Positions 32,804 through 41,225 are shown, numbered from the stretch's first letter. The stretch: DNA of 64,000 nucleotides from Bin18 sp965242795 (GCA_965242795.1 OZ251505.1:2976001-3040000), one strand, 5' to 3'. The notes: a model not told the origin generated them from the sequence alone. A program made the numbers and translations.

Positions 32804-34210
32804 ATGGACCAATGGATCGACGCCGCCATCCAACCCGTCGCCGACGCGGTGTCGGCCTTCATCTTCGCCAGCGTCCAGCTTTTGGGCGCGGACGTGCCCC
32901 TCATCGTCGTCTGGCTGGTCGCCGGCGGGCTGTTCTTCACGGTCTATCTGCGCTTCGTGAACGTGCGCGGCTTCGCCCACGCGCTGCGCATCGTGTCCGG
33001 CCGCTACGCCGATCCGAACGACCCGGGCGAGATCTCGCAGTTCCAGGCGTTGACCACCGCGGTGTCGGGAACCGTCGGCATCGGCAACATCGCCGGCGTC
33101 GCGGTCGCGATCTCCGTGGGCGGGCCGGGCGCCACGTTCTGGATGATCGTGGCCGGCCTGCTCGGCATGTCCACCAAGTTCGCCGAATGCACGCTCGGCG
33201 TCCGCTACCGCCGGGACAACCCCGACGGGTCGGTCTCCGGCGGGCCGATGTACTATCTGGAGCGCGGGCTCGCCGACCGCGGCCGGCCGCGGCTCGGCCG
33301 GGCGCTCGGCGCCTTCTACGCGGCGAGCATCGTGGTGGGCTGCGTCGGCATCGGCAACATGTTCCAGTCCAACCAAGCGACCGCGATCTTCCTGGACGTG
33401 GCGGACGTGGCCTTCCTGTCCGCCAACGCCTGGCTCGTGGGCGTCGTACTGGCGGCGCTCGTCGGGCTGGTCATCGTCGGTGGGATCAAGTCCATCGCCA
33501 ACACCACCGCGAAGCTGGTGCCGGGCATGGCGGGGCTGTACATCGTGGCAGCGTTGGCCGTCCTCGGGCTGAACGCCGCGCACGTCCCCGCGGCGTGCGC
33601 GGCCATCTGGAACGGCGCGTTCGCTCCGGACGGCATCGCCGGCGGCCTGCTGGGCGTCGCCATCGTCGGGTTCCGCCGCGCGGTGTTCTCCAACGAAGCC
33701 GGGCTCGGCAGCGCCGCGATCGCGCACTCGACCGCACGCACGCCCAAGCCCGTGAGCGAGGGGTTCGTCGCCCTGCTGGAGCCGTTCATCGACACGGTAG
33801 TGATCTGCACCATGACGGCGCTGGTCATCGTCACCACGGTGTACGACCCCGCCCTCGCGCGCGACGGCGTGAGCGGCATCGAACTGACGACCCGCGCCTT
33901 CGCCTCGACGGTCGCGTGGGCGCCCACCCCGCTGGCCGTGATCGCGCTGCTGTTCGCCTATTCGACCATGCTGGCGTGGGCCTATTACGGCCTCAAAGCG
34001 TTCACCTACCTGGCCGGCGAGGGCCGCCTCCGCGACCTGGGCTTCAAGCTCTTCTTCTGCCTGTGCGTGGTCCTCGGATCGAGCATCGACCTGCGCGCCC
34101 TGCTGCAATTGTCCGATGCGCTGGTCTTCGTCATGGCCATCCCCAACCTGCTGGGCCTGTACTTCCTGGCCCCGGTCGTGAAGCGGGAACTGGACCGCTA
34201 CACGCCGTGA
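32804..34210 (+). CDS. sodium:alanine/glycine symporter (AGCS family)
   Basis: A 468-residue polytopic transporter of the AGCS family, which imports alanine or glycine with sodium. Diagnostic segments are SGTVGIGNIAGVAVAISVGG, GATFWMIVAGLLGMSTKFAE, SGGPMYYLERGL, AVFSNEAGLGSAAIAHS, and YSTMLAWAYYGLKAFTYL. I placed the start at the ATG at 32804 (MDQWIDAAIQP) because family members begin close to this point; the open frame continues upstream into repeat DNA. It lies alone between htpX and the defence island. Confidence 0.92.
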   Translation: MDQWIDAAIQPVADAVSAFIFASVQLLGADVPLIVVWLVAGGLFFTVYLRFVNVRGFAHALRIVSGRYADPNDPGEISQFQALTTAVSGTVGIGNIAGVAVAISVGGPGATFWMIVAGLLGMSTKFAECTLGVRYRRDNPDGSVSGGPMYYLERGLADRGRPRLGRALGAFYAASIVVGCVGIGNMFQSNQATAIFLDVADVAFLSANAWLVGVVLAALVGLVIVGGIKSIANTTAKLVPGMAGLYIVAALAVLGLNAAHVPAACAAIWNGAFAPDGIAGGLLGVAIVGFRRAVFSNEAGLGSAAIAHSTARTPKPVSEGFVALLEPFIDTVVICTMTALVIVTTVYDPALARDGVSGIELTTRAFASTVAWAPTPLAVIALLFAYSTMLAWAYYGLKAFTYLAGEGRLRDLGFKLFFCLCVVLGSSIDLRALLQLSDALVFVMAIPNLLGLYFLAPVVKRELDRYTP

Positions 34211-34246
34211 CCGCACCGCGCCCGGTATCGGCCCGAAAGCTCCCCC

Positions 34247-34322
34247 CGCCCATCCTTCGAACTTTCGATCCCCTTCGACAGGTTCAGGAATCCAGCCCGT
34301 TGAGCCTGTCGAAACGGGCGGA
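34247..34322. repeat. double TTCGACAGG repeat upstream of the defence island
   Basis: CATCCTTCGAACTTTCGATC leads to CCCTTCGACAGGTTCAGGAA, and this is followed by CCCGTTGAGCCTGTCGAAAC and GGGCGG. The two halves are inverted relative to each other. It sits just outside the duplicated segment that begins near 34334. Confidence 0.7.
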
Positions 34323-34353
34323 AGGTCATTGGGGGAGAGGGTCTTTTTACGAT

Positions 34354-34449
34354 CCCATCTGATACGAGAGCACCGGAGGAACCGGGCGCGTGCCGCGAAT
34401 CTTCGACAACATCGCCCAGGACCTGCTCCCCGCGCAGGCGGAGACGCTA
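34354..34449 (+). repeat. direct repeat, copy 1 (helicase leader and start)
   Basis: CCCATCTGATACGAGAGCAC and the following bases match 36591-36686 with few differences, at a distance of 2237 bases. Weaker similarity extends upstream to about 34334. The repeat marks the duplicated helicase locus. Confidence 0.88.
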
Positions 34450-34533
34450 GGTGATCCGGCCGACACGGACGAGGCCGGCCTGCGCAGACTGTCGGTACGG
34501 ATCAAGACACGGAAAGCCGTCTCGATTCGTTGA
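34390..34533 (+). pseudogene. 5' remnant of a PLD-helicase gene (47-codon in-frame leftover)
   Basis: The sequence from about 34334 repeats the upstream region and start of the intact helicase gene at 36627: same GTG start, MPRIFDNIAQDLLPA, and the same CCGGAGGAACCGGGCGC leader. After about 20 codons it jumps, still in frame, to DEAGLRRLSVRIKTRKAV, matching residues near 112-130 of the intact protein, and then stops. An internal deletion of roughly 260 bases plus loss of everything downstream explains it. The restriction endonuclease gene starts 25 bases later. Confidence 0.85.
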
Positions 34534-34558
34534 AGGGGCCGAGAGAAAGAGGACTGCC

Positions 34559-35437
34559 GTGGACTTCGTGATCGAAAATATCAGACTCCGGGAACTGGTG
34601 GCCGTCGTAGGCGAGAACCGGATCTTTTTCGAGGACTTCGTCGGCTTCTTGGAAGGCGAAGGCTTTCCAAGCCTGCAAGATTTCGTCAATTCCGATGACG
34701 ACGAAAAAGCCCTCTCAACCATTTCTCGCTATCTGTCCAGGAGATCGGATGCGAGACTATTCGACGGTCTTGGAAAGCCATATCACAATTCGAAGGCTCG
34801 CTGGTTCTTTCTCTCTTGGCTGTTTCGTGACGCACCGGCCCAACGACTGGGACCATTGGTTCAACACGTTCAGGGGAAAACTCCCTTGGAACGGAAGGCG
34901 AATTTACTGAATGAACTGAGGAAACACGTTGGGCCCCTTTTCCCGAATCCGGCAAGTTGGGAGTGGCCGGCCATAGCGGAAGTTCTCATTACTCGACTCG
35001 AAGGAAGTCGGCGAGCGCTGAAAGGGACGCTCTTCGAGGCTATCGTCCGCCGTGTGCTGGTCGATGTCTTTACCAAATATCAGATCGAGCTGAAGATAGG
35101 CGATAAACAAATCACGGTTGACGATGAAACGTATGACGTCCCGGTCTATGGGATGACGGAGACACTTCTGATTCCGGTCAAGACGAGAGAAACGATGGGA
35201 GGGGGTCACGCCCTGCTCTTTACGCGGGACATTCATAAATCAGTGGCCGTGGCGGAGGCGGCCGGCCATCGCTGCCTACCGATCATCATTGCGGAATCCT
35301 GGAGCGGAAAACTCGAAGAACTGGCATGTGAGCATTTCGTGTATATTCAAGCCAACCCCAACCAAGTAGCCAGCGTAGAGGCCCTTCTCTTCGAAGAACT
35401 TCAGAAGATGGTCGAAGTCTTTCGTACCATCTCATAA
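34559..35437 (+). CDS. type II restriction endonuclease (PD-(D/E)XK-like)
   Basis: A 292-residue protein starting at a GTG with AGAGG upstream. No named family is certain, but the second half has a nuclease-like core: KGTLFEAIVRRVLVDVF (Glu160), TYDVPVYG (Asp203), then LLIPVKTRETMGGG (Lys218), consistent with a degenerate PD-(D/E)XK site. It is convergent with, and overlaps by 6 bases, an SPPY-type DNA methyltransferase, which strongly supports a type II restriction role. Base composition is lower in GC than the flanking helicase sequence, suggesting recent transfer. The recognition site cannot be read from sequence. Confidence 0.8.
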   Translation: MDFVIENIRLRELVAVVGENRIFFEDFVGFLEGEGFPSLQDFVNSDDDEKALSTISRYLSRRSDARLFDGLGKPYHNSKARWFFLSWLFRDAPAQRLGPLVQHVQGKTPLERKANLLNELRKHVGPLFPNPASWEWPAIAEVLITRLEGSRRALKGTLFEAIVRRVLVDVFTKYQIELKIGDKQITVDDETYDVPVYGMTETLLIPVKTRETMGGGHALLFTRDIHKSVAVAEAAGHRCLPIIIAESWSGKLEELACEHFVYIQANPNQVASVEALLFEELQKMVEVFRTIS

Positions 35438-36325
35438 GGAGAGCGTACGCTGGACGCTCTGCACGCGCTTCTTTGCCATATCGCAGTATTTCTCGGAGCA
35501 CTCGATTCCGATGAATCGCCTATTCAGCTTGAGTGAAACAAGCGCCGTGGTGCCGCTCCCCATGAATGGATCGAGGATGATGCCCTGCGGAGGGCTTCCC
35601 GCAAGAATACACGTCTCTACGAGCTTTTCTGGAAAAACGGCGAAATGGCTCCCCCGGAATTTGGAAAGAGGAATCTCCCACACTGTTCGCTTGTTCCTCC
35701 CCTTTGGATGAAATGCTTGGTCCCAACGAGCGTCATGGAGGTTCGAATTTCCGTTATTTTTTCCATTCTCAGGAGTCCCGTTTACCTTCCCGAAATGATT
35801 CCGACCCCCCTTCATGCGACTCTTCTCCGTGAACGTCACATGCGGTTCTCTTATGGCGTCCGCATCGTAATAGTAGTCACTTGTTTTTACGAAGAAGAAT
35901 AGATATTCATGGTCCGTTGTTGGCCTGTTCTTGACTGATGAGGGCATTGCGTTCGGCTTATACCAGATGATATCCGAGCGCAGAATGAAATTCCCTTCGT
36001 CTTGGAGTCGAATGGCTAATCGCCAAGGAAGGCTCGCAAGATTGCCATTCAGATACTTGTCGCCAATGTTGAGCCAAAGACATCCTGCAGGCTTGAGAAT
36101 ACGACGGCATTCAGAAAAAACACAGAATAATCTTTCCAGATATTCTTCAATTGATCCTTCTGCCCCTATCTGCATTCCATCCTCGTAGTCTCTTTGGCCA
36201 TAATAGGGAGGGCTTGTTACTATCGTATCTATGCAGGCGTCTGGAAACTTGACGAGTTCGGAGTACGCATCCCCGAGGAGAACCCGATTCGTCAGATCAT
36301 TGACGTCGGAATAAGCCTTTCCCAT
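35432..36325 (-). CDS. beta-class DNA methyltransferase (SPPY type)
   Basis: A 297-residue SAM-dependent amino-methyltransferase in beta order: catalytic TSPPYYGQRDY near the N-terminus (residues 37-47) and SAM-binding DPFMGSGTTALVSLKLNRRF near the C-terminus, ending EKYCDMAKKRVQSV. SPPY favours N4-cytosine methylation, though some N6-adenine enzymes share it. A variable middle region (GGRNHFGKVNGTPENGKNNG) may be part of target recognition. It protects host DNA from the convergent endonuclease. GC content is low relative to the window. Confidence 0.9.
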   Translation of the reverse strand: MGKAYSDVNDLTNRVLLGDAYSELVKFPDACIDTIVTSPPYYGQRDYEDGMQIGAEGSIEEYLERLFCVFSECRRILKPAGCLWLNIGDKYLNGNLASLPWRLAIRLQDEGNFILRSDIIWYKPNAMPSSVKNRPTTDHEYLFFFVKTSDYYYDADAIREPHVTFTEKSRMKGGRNHFGKVNGTPENGKNNGNSNLHDARWDQAFHPKGRNKRTVWEIPLSKFRGSHFAVFPEKLVETCILAGSPPQGIILDPFMGSGTTALVSLKLNRRFIGIECSEKYCDMAKKRVQSVQRTLSL

Positions 36326-36395
36326 ACCCGGTCTCTCCTTTGGAAAGCCCTATCCTATGCTGCCCATTTCCTCAACACAACGTTGAATACATACT

Positions 36396-36574
36396 CGCCG
36401 CGGCAGGCCAGGGTGGATGCGCTGAACCCCTCACTGCACAGCGGCGCTTCCGACGATGTGCTTGCCCAACTCGTCATTGTTCTCCGAGCTGACGACCCGC
36501 TATGCGTTACTCGCGAAGACCGAAGAAGCTCACGAGCCCCGGCTTCTCTGCCTCCTCGGCCTGACTGAACGGGA
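36396..36574 (+). pseudogene. 3' remnant of a PLD-helicase gene
   Basis: The plus strand reads RQARVDALNPSLHSGASDDV and LAQLVIVLRADDPLCVTRED, matching the C-terminus of the intact helicase (RQVAVDTLNRQLRSGVADET, LAQLVIALRDDDRLCVTHED). After a one-base shift it continues EAHEPRLLCLLGLTERE, matching AGEPRIICSLSLIER. So the end of a second helicase copy survives here, between the methyltransferase and the intact copy. With the 5' remnant at 34390 it brackets the restriction-modification pair. Confidence 0.85.
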
Positions 36575-36590
36575 GAGGGCTTTCGGCGTC

Positions 36591-36686
36591 CCCATCTGAT
36601 ACGAGAGCACCGGAGGAACCGGGCGCGTGCCGCGAATCTTCGACAACATCGCCCAGGACTTGCTCCCCGCGCTGGCCGAGACGCTG
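36591..36686 (+). repeat. direct repeat, copy 2 (helicase leader and start)
   Basis: Second copy of the segment at 34354-34449, containing the leader, ribosome site and first 20 codons of the intact helicase. Confidence 0.88.
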
Positions 36687-39600
36687 GCCGTGGCCGAGCG
36701 GGCGGACTTCTGCGTCGGCTATTTCAATCTGCGCGGCTGGCGCGCCATCGACGAACACGTCGATGGCTGGGCAGGCGGCCCCGGTCGCTGCTGCCGGCTG
36801 CTCGTCGGCATGCAGCGGTTGCCGCACGAGGAGGTGCGCCTCGCCCACAGCTTGGCGGCGGACGGCGGGGACCTCGACAACCAGACGGCGCTGCGCCTCA
36901 AGAAGCGGCTGGCCGAAGAATTCCGCGAACAACTGACCCTGGGCGCCCCGACCAACGCGGACGAGGCAGGCCTGCGCCGGCTGGCGGCGCAGATCAAGGC
37001 GCGGAAAGTCGTCGTCAAGCTCTTCCTCCGCCATCCGCTGCACGCCAAGCTGTACTTGCTGTTCCGACCCGACCCGATCAACCCGACCGTCGGCTATCTG
37101 GGCAGCAGCAACCTGACCCAATCCGGCCTGTCCCGGCAGGGCGAACTCAACGTCGACGTGCTGGACCACGACGCCTGCCGGAAGCTGGCGCAGTGGTTCG
37201 AGGACCGCTGGACCGACCGCTGGTGCGTCGATATCTCGGACGAACTGGCGGCGATCATCGACGCGAGTTGGGCGCGCGACACGCCGATCCCGCCGCACCA
37301 CATCTACGTCAAGATCGCCTACCACCTGTCGCAGGAGGCGCGCGCCGGCCTGACGGAGTTCCGCATCCCGCGCGACTTCCGCAATACCCTGCTCGACTTT
37401 CAGGCCGCGGCGGTGAAGATCGCCGCGCACCACCTGAACCGCCGCGGGGGCGTCCTCATCGGCGATGTGGTGGGGCTGGGCAAGACGCTCATGGCGACCG
37501 CGCTGGCGCGCGTGTTCGAGGACGACCACGACCTGGAGACGCTGATCCTGTGCCCGAGGAACCTCGTGCCGATGTGGGAGGACTCCCGCGACCGGTATCG
37601 GCTGCGCGCCCGCGTCTTGTCGGTGACGCGCGTAACGAACGAGTTGCCCACGCTGCGCCGCTACCGCCTGGTCGTGATCGACGAGAGCCACAATCTGCGC
37701 AACCGCGAGGGCAAACGGTATCGGGCCATCCAGGAATACGTGCGGGCGAACGACAGCAAGTGCATCCTGCTGTCGGCCACGCCGTACAACAAGACGTACA
37801 CGGACTTGTCCAGCCAGTTGCGCCTGTTCGTGCCCGAGGACGAAGACCTGGGCATCCGCCCGGAGCGTCTGCTGCGCGACCTCGGCGAGACCGAGTTCGT
37901 CCGCCGGCATCAGGCCCCGGTGCGCTCGCTGGCCGCGTTCGAGCAGTCCGCGCACGCGGAAGACTGGCAGGAACTCATGCGCCTGTACCTCGTGCGCCGG
38001 ACGCGCAGTTTCATCCGCGACCATTATGCCGCCGCGGACGCCGCCACGGGCCGCCGGCATCTGACGTTCGACGACGGCAGCCGGTCGTATTTTCCGGCGC
38101 GGGTCCCCAAGACGCTCCGCTTCGCCGTCGACGGCCAATATGCCCGCCTGTTCGCGGACGACGTGGTCGCCGCGGTGAACGGCCTGCAACTCCCGCGCTA
38201 CGGTCTCGGCAACTACGTGGCGTCGTCCCCGGACAACTCGCCGACCCAGGCCGAGGCGAAGGTGCTGGCGGATCTGTCACGCGCGGGCAAGCGCCTGATG
38301 GGCTTCTGCCGGACCAACCTGTTCAAGCGGCTGGAGAGCAGCGGCCACGCCTTTCTGTTGTCGGTGGAGCGGCACGTGCTGCGCAACTTCGTCTTTCTGC
38401 ACGCCCTCGACCACGACCTGCCGCTACCCATCGGCACGACCGACGTCGGGGTGCTGGATACGCAGTCTTTCGACGAAGACGTGGAGGACGCCGCGGGCGA
38501 CGTCTTCGAGGCGGAGGACGGAGACACGGACGCAGGGGCTGCCGCCGACGGAACGTTGCGGACCGAAGCGGAGTTCCGCACGCGCGCCGCGGCGCTCTAC
38601 GCCCTGTACGCCGGGCGGTTCCAACGCCGCTTCCGCTGGCTGGCGCCGCGCCACTTCGACGCCGCACTCCGCACGGACGTGGCCGGCGACGCCGAGACGC
38701 TGCGCAGCCTGCTCGTCCGCTTCGGTGCGTGGCAGGCTGCGGACGACGCGAAACTCCACGCGCTGGCCGATCTGCTCACGAACGAACACGGAGACCGAAA
38801 GGTGCTGGTCTTTACGCAGTTCGCCGACACGGTGCAGTACCTCGCGCGCGAACTCGCGGCCCGCGGCGTGGCGCCGATGGCGGCCGTCACCGGCGCCGTG
38901 GCCGACCCGACCGCGCTGGCGCGACGCTTCAGCCCGAAGAGCAACGGGGCCACGGGCGGGGACGAACTCCGCGTGCTGGTGGCCACCGACGTCCTGAGTG
39001 AAGGGCAGAATCTTCAGGACTGCGCCATCGTCGTGAACTACGATCTGCCGTGGGCCATCATCCGCCTGATTCAGCGCGCCGGCCGCGTGGATCGCATCGG
39101 CCAGCAGGCCCCGGAAATCCTGTGCTATTCCTTTCTCCCCGCGGACGGCATCGAACGGCTGATCCATCTGCGGCAGCGCGTCCGCACGCGGCTGCACGAA
39201 AATGCCGAGGTCGTGGGCACGGACGAGGCGTTTTTCGAGGATGAAGACCAGCGCGCGATCGTCGATCTGTACAACGAGCGGGCCGGCATCCTCGACGGTG
39301 AGGACGACGCGGACGTCGACCTGTCGTCCTACGCCTACCAAATCTGGAAGAACGCGATCGCGGTCGACCCGGCGCTCGAACGACGGATCGAGGCGCTGCC
39401 GCCGGTCGTGTATTCCTCCCGCGCGTACGCGCCCACGCCGGAGCGGCCGGCGGGCGCGTTGGTCTATCTGCGCACCGCGCAGGGCACCGACGCATTGGCG
39501 TGGATGGACCGCGCCGGGAACAGTGTGACCGAGAGTCAGTTCGAGATTCTGCGCGCCGCGGCGTGCGCACCAGATACGCCCGTGCTCCCGCGGCCTGCCG

Positions 39601-39974
39601 ACCATCACGACTTGGTACGCCGCGCCGCGGAACACGTCGCCCACGAGGAACGGCAGGTCGGCGGCCAACTCGGCCGGCCCTCCGGCGCCCGCTTCCGCAC
39701 GTACGAACGGCTCACCGCCTACGCCGAACGGGTGGCCGGTACGCTGTTCGACACCGAGCCGCTCCACCGTGCCATCGACGACCTCTACCGCCGTCCGCTG
39801 CGGCAGGTGGCGGTGGACACGCTGAACCGCCAGTTGCGCAGCGGCGTTGCCGACGAGACGTTGGCCCAACTCGTCATCGCGCTGCGGGACGACGACCGGC
39901 TCTGCGTCACCCACGAAGACGAAGCGGCCGGCGAGCCCCGCATCATCTGCTCCCTCTCCCTGATCGAACGCTGA
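36627..39974 (+). CDS. PLD-nuclease/SNF2-type helicase fusion, defence protein
   Basis: An 1115-residue protein. An N-terminal phospholipase D-like module contains HPLHAKLYLLFRPDP (HxK motif, about residues 136-150) with GYLGSSNLTQSGL. A superfamily 2 helicase follows: Walker A GDVVGLGKTLMA (about 279), DESH box VVIDESHNLRN (about 351), LLSATPYNKTYTD (about 383), a helicase C domain with VLVFTQFADTVQYLA, TDVLSEGQNLQ and RLIQRAGRVDRIGQ (about 817). Such fusions occur in phage-defence loci with adenine methylases. GTG start with GGAGG upstream. A methylase, a DprA-like gene and TA genes follow. Confidence 0.9.
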   Translation: MPRIFDNIAQDLLPALAETLAVAERADFCVGYFNLRGWRAIDEHVDGWAGGPGRCCRLLVGMQRLPHEEVRLAHSLAADGGDLDNQTALRLKKRLAEEFREQLTLGAPTNADEAGLRRLAAQIKARKVVVKLFLRHPLHAKLYLLFRPDPINPTVGYLGSSNLTQSGLSRQGELNVDVLDHDACRKLAQWFEDRWTDRWCVDISDELAAIIDASWARDTPIPPHHIYVKIAYHLSQEARAGLTEFRIPRDFRNTLLDFQAAAVKIAAHHLNRRGGVLIGDVVGLGKTLMATALARVFEDDHDLETLILCPRNLVPMWEDSRDRYRLRARVLSVTRVTNELPTLRRYRLVVIDESHNLRNREGKRYRAIQEYVRANDSKCILLSATPYNKTYTDLSSQLRLFVPEDEDLGIRPERLLRDLGETEFVRRHQAPVRSLAAFEQSAHAEDWQELMRLYLVRRTRSFIRDHYAAADAATGRRHLTFDDGSRSYFPARVPKTLRFAVDGQYARLFADDVVAAVNGLQLPRYGLGNYVASSPDNSPTQAEAKVLADLSRAGKRLMGFCRTNLFKRLESSGHAFLLSVERHVLRNFVFLHALDHDLPLPIGTTDVGVLDTQSFDEDVEDAAGDVFEAEDGDTDAGAAADGTLRTEAEFRTRAAALYALYAGRFQRRFRWLAPRHFDAALRTDVAGDAETLRSLLVRFGAWQAADDAKLHALADLLTNEHGDRKVLVFTQFADTVQYLARELAARGVAPMAAVTGAVADPTALARRFSPKSNGATGGDELRVLVATDVLSEGQNLQDCAIVVNYDLPWAIIRLIQRAGRVDRIGQQAPEILCYSFLPADGIERLIHLRQRVRTRLHENAEVVGTDEAFFEDEDQRAIVDLYNERAGILDGEDDADVDLSSYAYQIWKNAIAVDPALERRIEALPPVVYSSRAYAPTPERPAGALVYLRTAQGTDALAWMDRAGNSVTESQFEILRAAACAPDTPVLPRPADHHDLVRRAAEHVAHEERQVGGQLGRPSGARFRTYERLTAYAERVAGTLFDTEPLHRAIDDLYRRPLRQVAVDTLNRQLRSGVADETLAQLVIALRDDDRLCVTHEDEAAGEPRIICSLSLIER

Positions 39975-40312
39975 GCCTCCCTCCCCCCGGTCTCTGAGCT
40001 TACGACCCCGAAGTTCGTTGAGCCTGTCGAAACGAACCCCGATGTCACCTCCGCCCTCGCACCCATCCCCAATTTCCCTCTCGGAGAACTCGATACACGG
40101 GCGTAGGGGCAACCCCCTGTGGTTGCCCTGGGGCAGGGGAAGGGCAGGCACAGGGGCCTGCCCCTACGCAACAAACCACAGCGTGACTTTTGTCCCTATC
40201 TCGCCGAATCCCCCTCAAGGGATGAGTGATGGGAGGGGGAGACTCTGTAACGAATCTCCTCCACGCTTGACTTCCTACCTTACTCAACTAGGTTGCGGGT
40301 AAGGAGGCGCCC
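39975..40312. repeat. repeat-rich gap between helicase and antitoxin genes
   Basis: No gene was recognised. 40013-40056 duplicates 21772-21815. 40101-40169 is a compact element with perfect 10-bp ends GCGTAGGGGC/GCCCCTACGC and two internal hairpins. GGTAAGGAGG before 40313 is the ribosome site of the first AbrB gene. Confidence 0.75.
40101..40169. repeat. 69-base compound palindrome (GTAGGGGC family)
   Basis: Perfect terminal inverted repeats of 10 bp enclose two 8-bp hairpins: GGGCAACC-CCCTGT-GGTTGCCC (40107-40128) and GGGCAGGC-ACAGGG-GCCTGCCC (40142-40163). The two loop sequences are reverse complements of each other, so the element can fold as two hairpins with kissing loops or as one long imperfect hairpin. 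Such GTAGGGGC elements are known as dispersed repeats in several bacterial groups. Confidence 0.8.
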
Positions 40313-40555
40313 ATGCTCGTCAAGATCACGTCGAAGCGTCAGGTCACCTTCCCCGCGCGGGTGCTGGACGCGCTGGGCGTCGGCCCGGGCGATCAACTCG
40401 AACTGCAAGAAAGTCCCGCCGGCTTCCTGCTGCGGCCCCGGCGCATCGACCCGCCCTTCATCCCGCCGCTGCGGGACAAGATCAATCCCGACGCCGGGCC
40501 GATTGACATGGAGACGCTCCGGAACCAGCCCTACGACCCGGCATTACGGGATTGA
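40313..40555 (+). CDS. AbrB/MazE-type antitoxin, copy 1, toxin lost
   Basis: An 80-residue SpoVT-AbrB-fold DNA-binding protein, MLVKITSKRQVTFPARVLDA at the start. The first 45 residues are identical to those of the next gene; the C-termini differ (DPPFIPPLRDKINPDAGPID). Such proteins repress their own operon and neutralise a PIN toxin. Directly after it, ACGACCCGGCATTACGGGAT with GATACCTC matches the start of the PIN gene at 40812 but with ATG changed to ACG and only about nine codons left, so this copy has lost its toxin. Confidence 0.85.
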   Translation: MLVKITSKRQVTFPARVLDALGVGPGDQLELQESPAGFLLRPRRIDPPFIPPLRDKINPDAGPIDMETLRNQPYDPALRD

Positions 40556-40591
40556 TACCTCCTCGACTGAGTTGCGGGTAAGGAGGAACCC

Positions 40592-40834
40592 ATGCTCGTC
40601 AAGATCACTTCGAAACGTCAGGTCACCTTCCCCGCGCGGGTGTTGGACGCGCTGGGCGTCGGCCCGGGCGATCAACTCGAACTGCAAGAAAGCCCCGCCG
40701 GCTTCCTGCTGCGGCCCCGGCGGATAGATGTCTCTCTGCTCGGGGGGCTGCGCGACAAGATCCCGCCCGGCCACCCGCCGTTCGACATCGAAAAGTTCCG
40801 TAAGGAGGGGTATGACCCGGCGCTACGGGATTGA
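40592..40834 (+). CDS. AbrB/MazE-type antitoxin, copy 2
   Basis: An 80-residue AbrB-fold antitoxin nearly identical to copy 1 over its DNA-binding half, with a distinct toxin-binding tail (RIDVSLLGGLRDKIPPGHPP). It overlaps the PIN toxin gene by 23 bases, the usual arrangement for vapBC-like modules. GGTAAGGAGG lies upstream, in a leader shared with copy 1 (GAGTTGCGGGTAAGGAGG). Confidence 0.9.
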   Translation: MLVKITSKRQVTFPARVLDALGVGPGDQLELQESPAGFLLRPRRIDVSLLGGLRDKIPPGHPPFDIEKFRKEGYDPALRD

Positions 40835-41207
40835 TACCTCGGTGCTCGTGCGGCTGCTCACCGGCCTGCCTCCCGACGCATATTCGCGCTGCGTGGAGCG
40901 GCTGCGCGCGTTGGTCGTCAGCGGTGCGGAGATATTCGCTTCCAACCAAGTCATCGGGGAAACCTTCGTCGCGGTTCAACACCACTACGGCGTCTCTGCG
41001 GCCGATACTCGAGCCGAGTTGTCGAAGGCATTGCGCAGCGGTCTCGTTGCGCCGTTGAACGGACAAGCCGTTTTCACCGCTCTGGAGGCGTCCGGCGGCC
41101 CGGGTCTATTCGACCGCCTCATCATCGACGAGTACGCCCGCGCCGGCCTGGAAGTCCTCACGCTGGACCGCAAGATGGCCGCCCTGCCCGCGGCGCGGCG
41201 TCTTTGA
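40812..41207 (+). CDS. PIN-domain toxin (VapC-like)
   Basis: A 131-residue PIN-fold ribonuclease toxin. Acidic active-site residues are visible at Asp8 (YGIDTSVLVRLL), Glu50 (VIGETFVAV), Asp101 (LFDRLIIDEYARAG) and Asp119 (VLTLDRKM). The ATG at 40812 lies inside the end of the antitoxin gene with GGAGGGG upstream. It lies 18 bases before the large methylase gene; whether it protects that locus from loss is inference. Confidence 0.9.
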   Translation: MTRRYGIDTSVLVRLLTGLPPDAYSRCVERLRALVVSGAEIFASNQVIGETFVAVQHHYGVSAADTRAELSKALRSGLVAPLNGQAVFTALEASGGPGLFDRLIIDEYARAGLEVLTLDRKMAALPAARRL

Positions 41208-41225
41208 ACGAACGAAGCGCTCTCC

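Noticed and set aside
31751..34216. 821-codon minus-strand frame spanning htpX and the AGCS gene
   Set aside because: Runs antisense across two unrelated intact genes, which a real gene would not do.
40313..40834. CRISPR-like repeat unit
   Set aside because: The near-identical blocks are two coding AbrB genes with divergent tails; no regularly spaced short repeats occur anywhere in the window.
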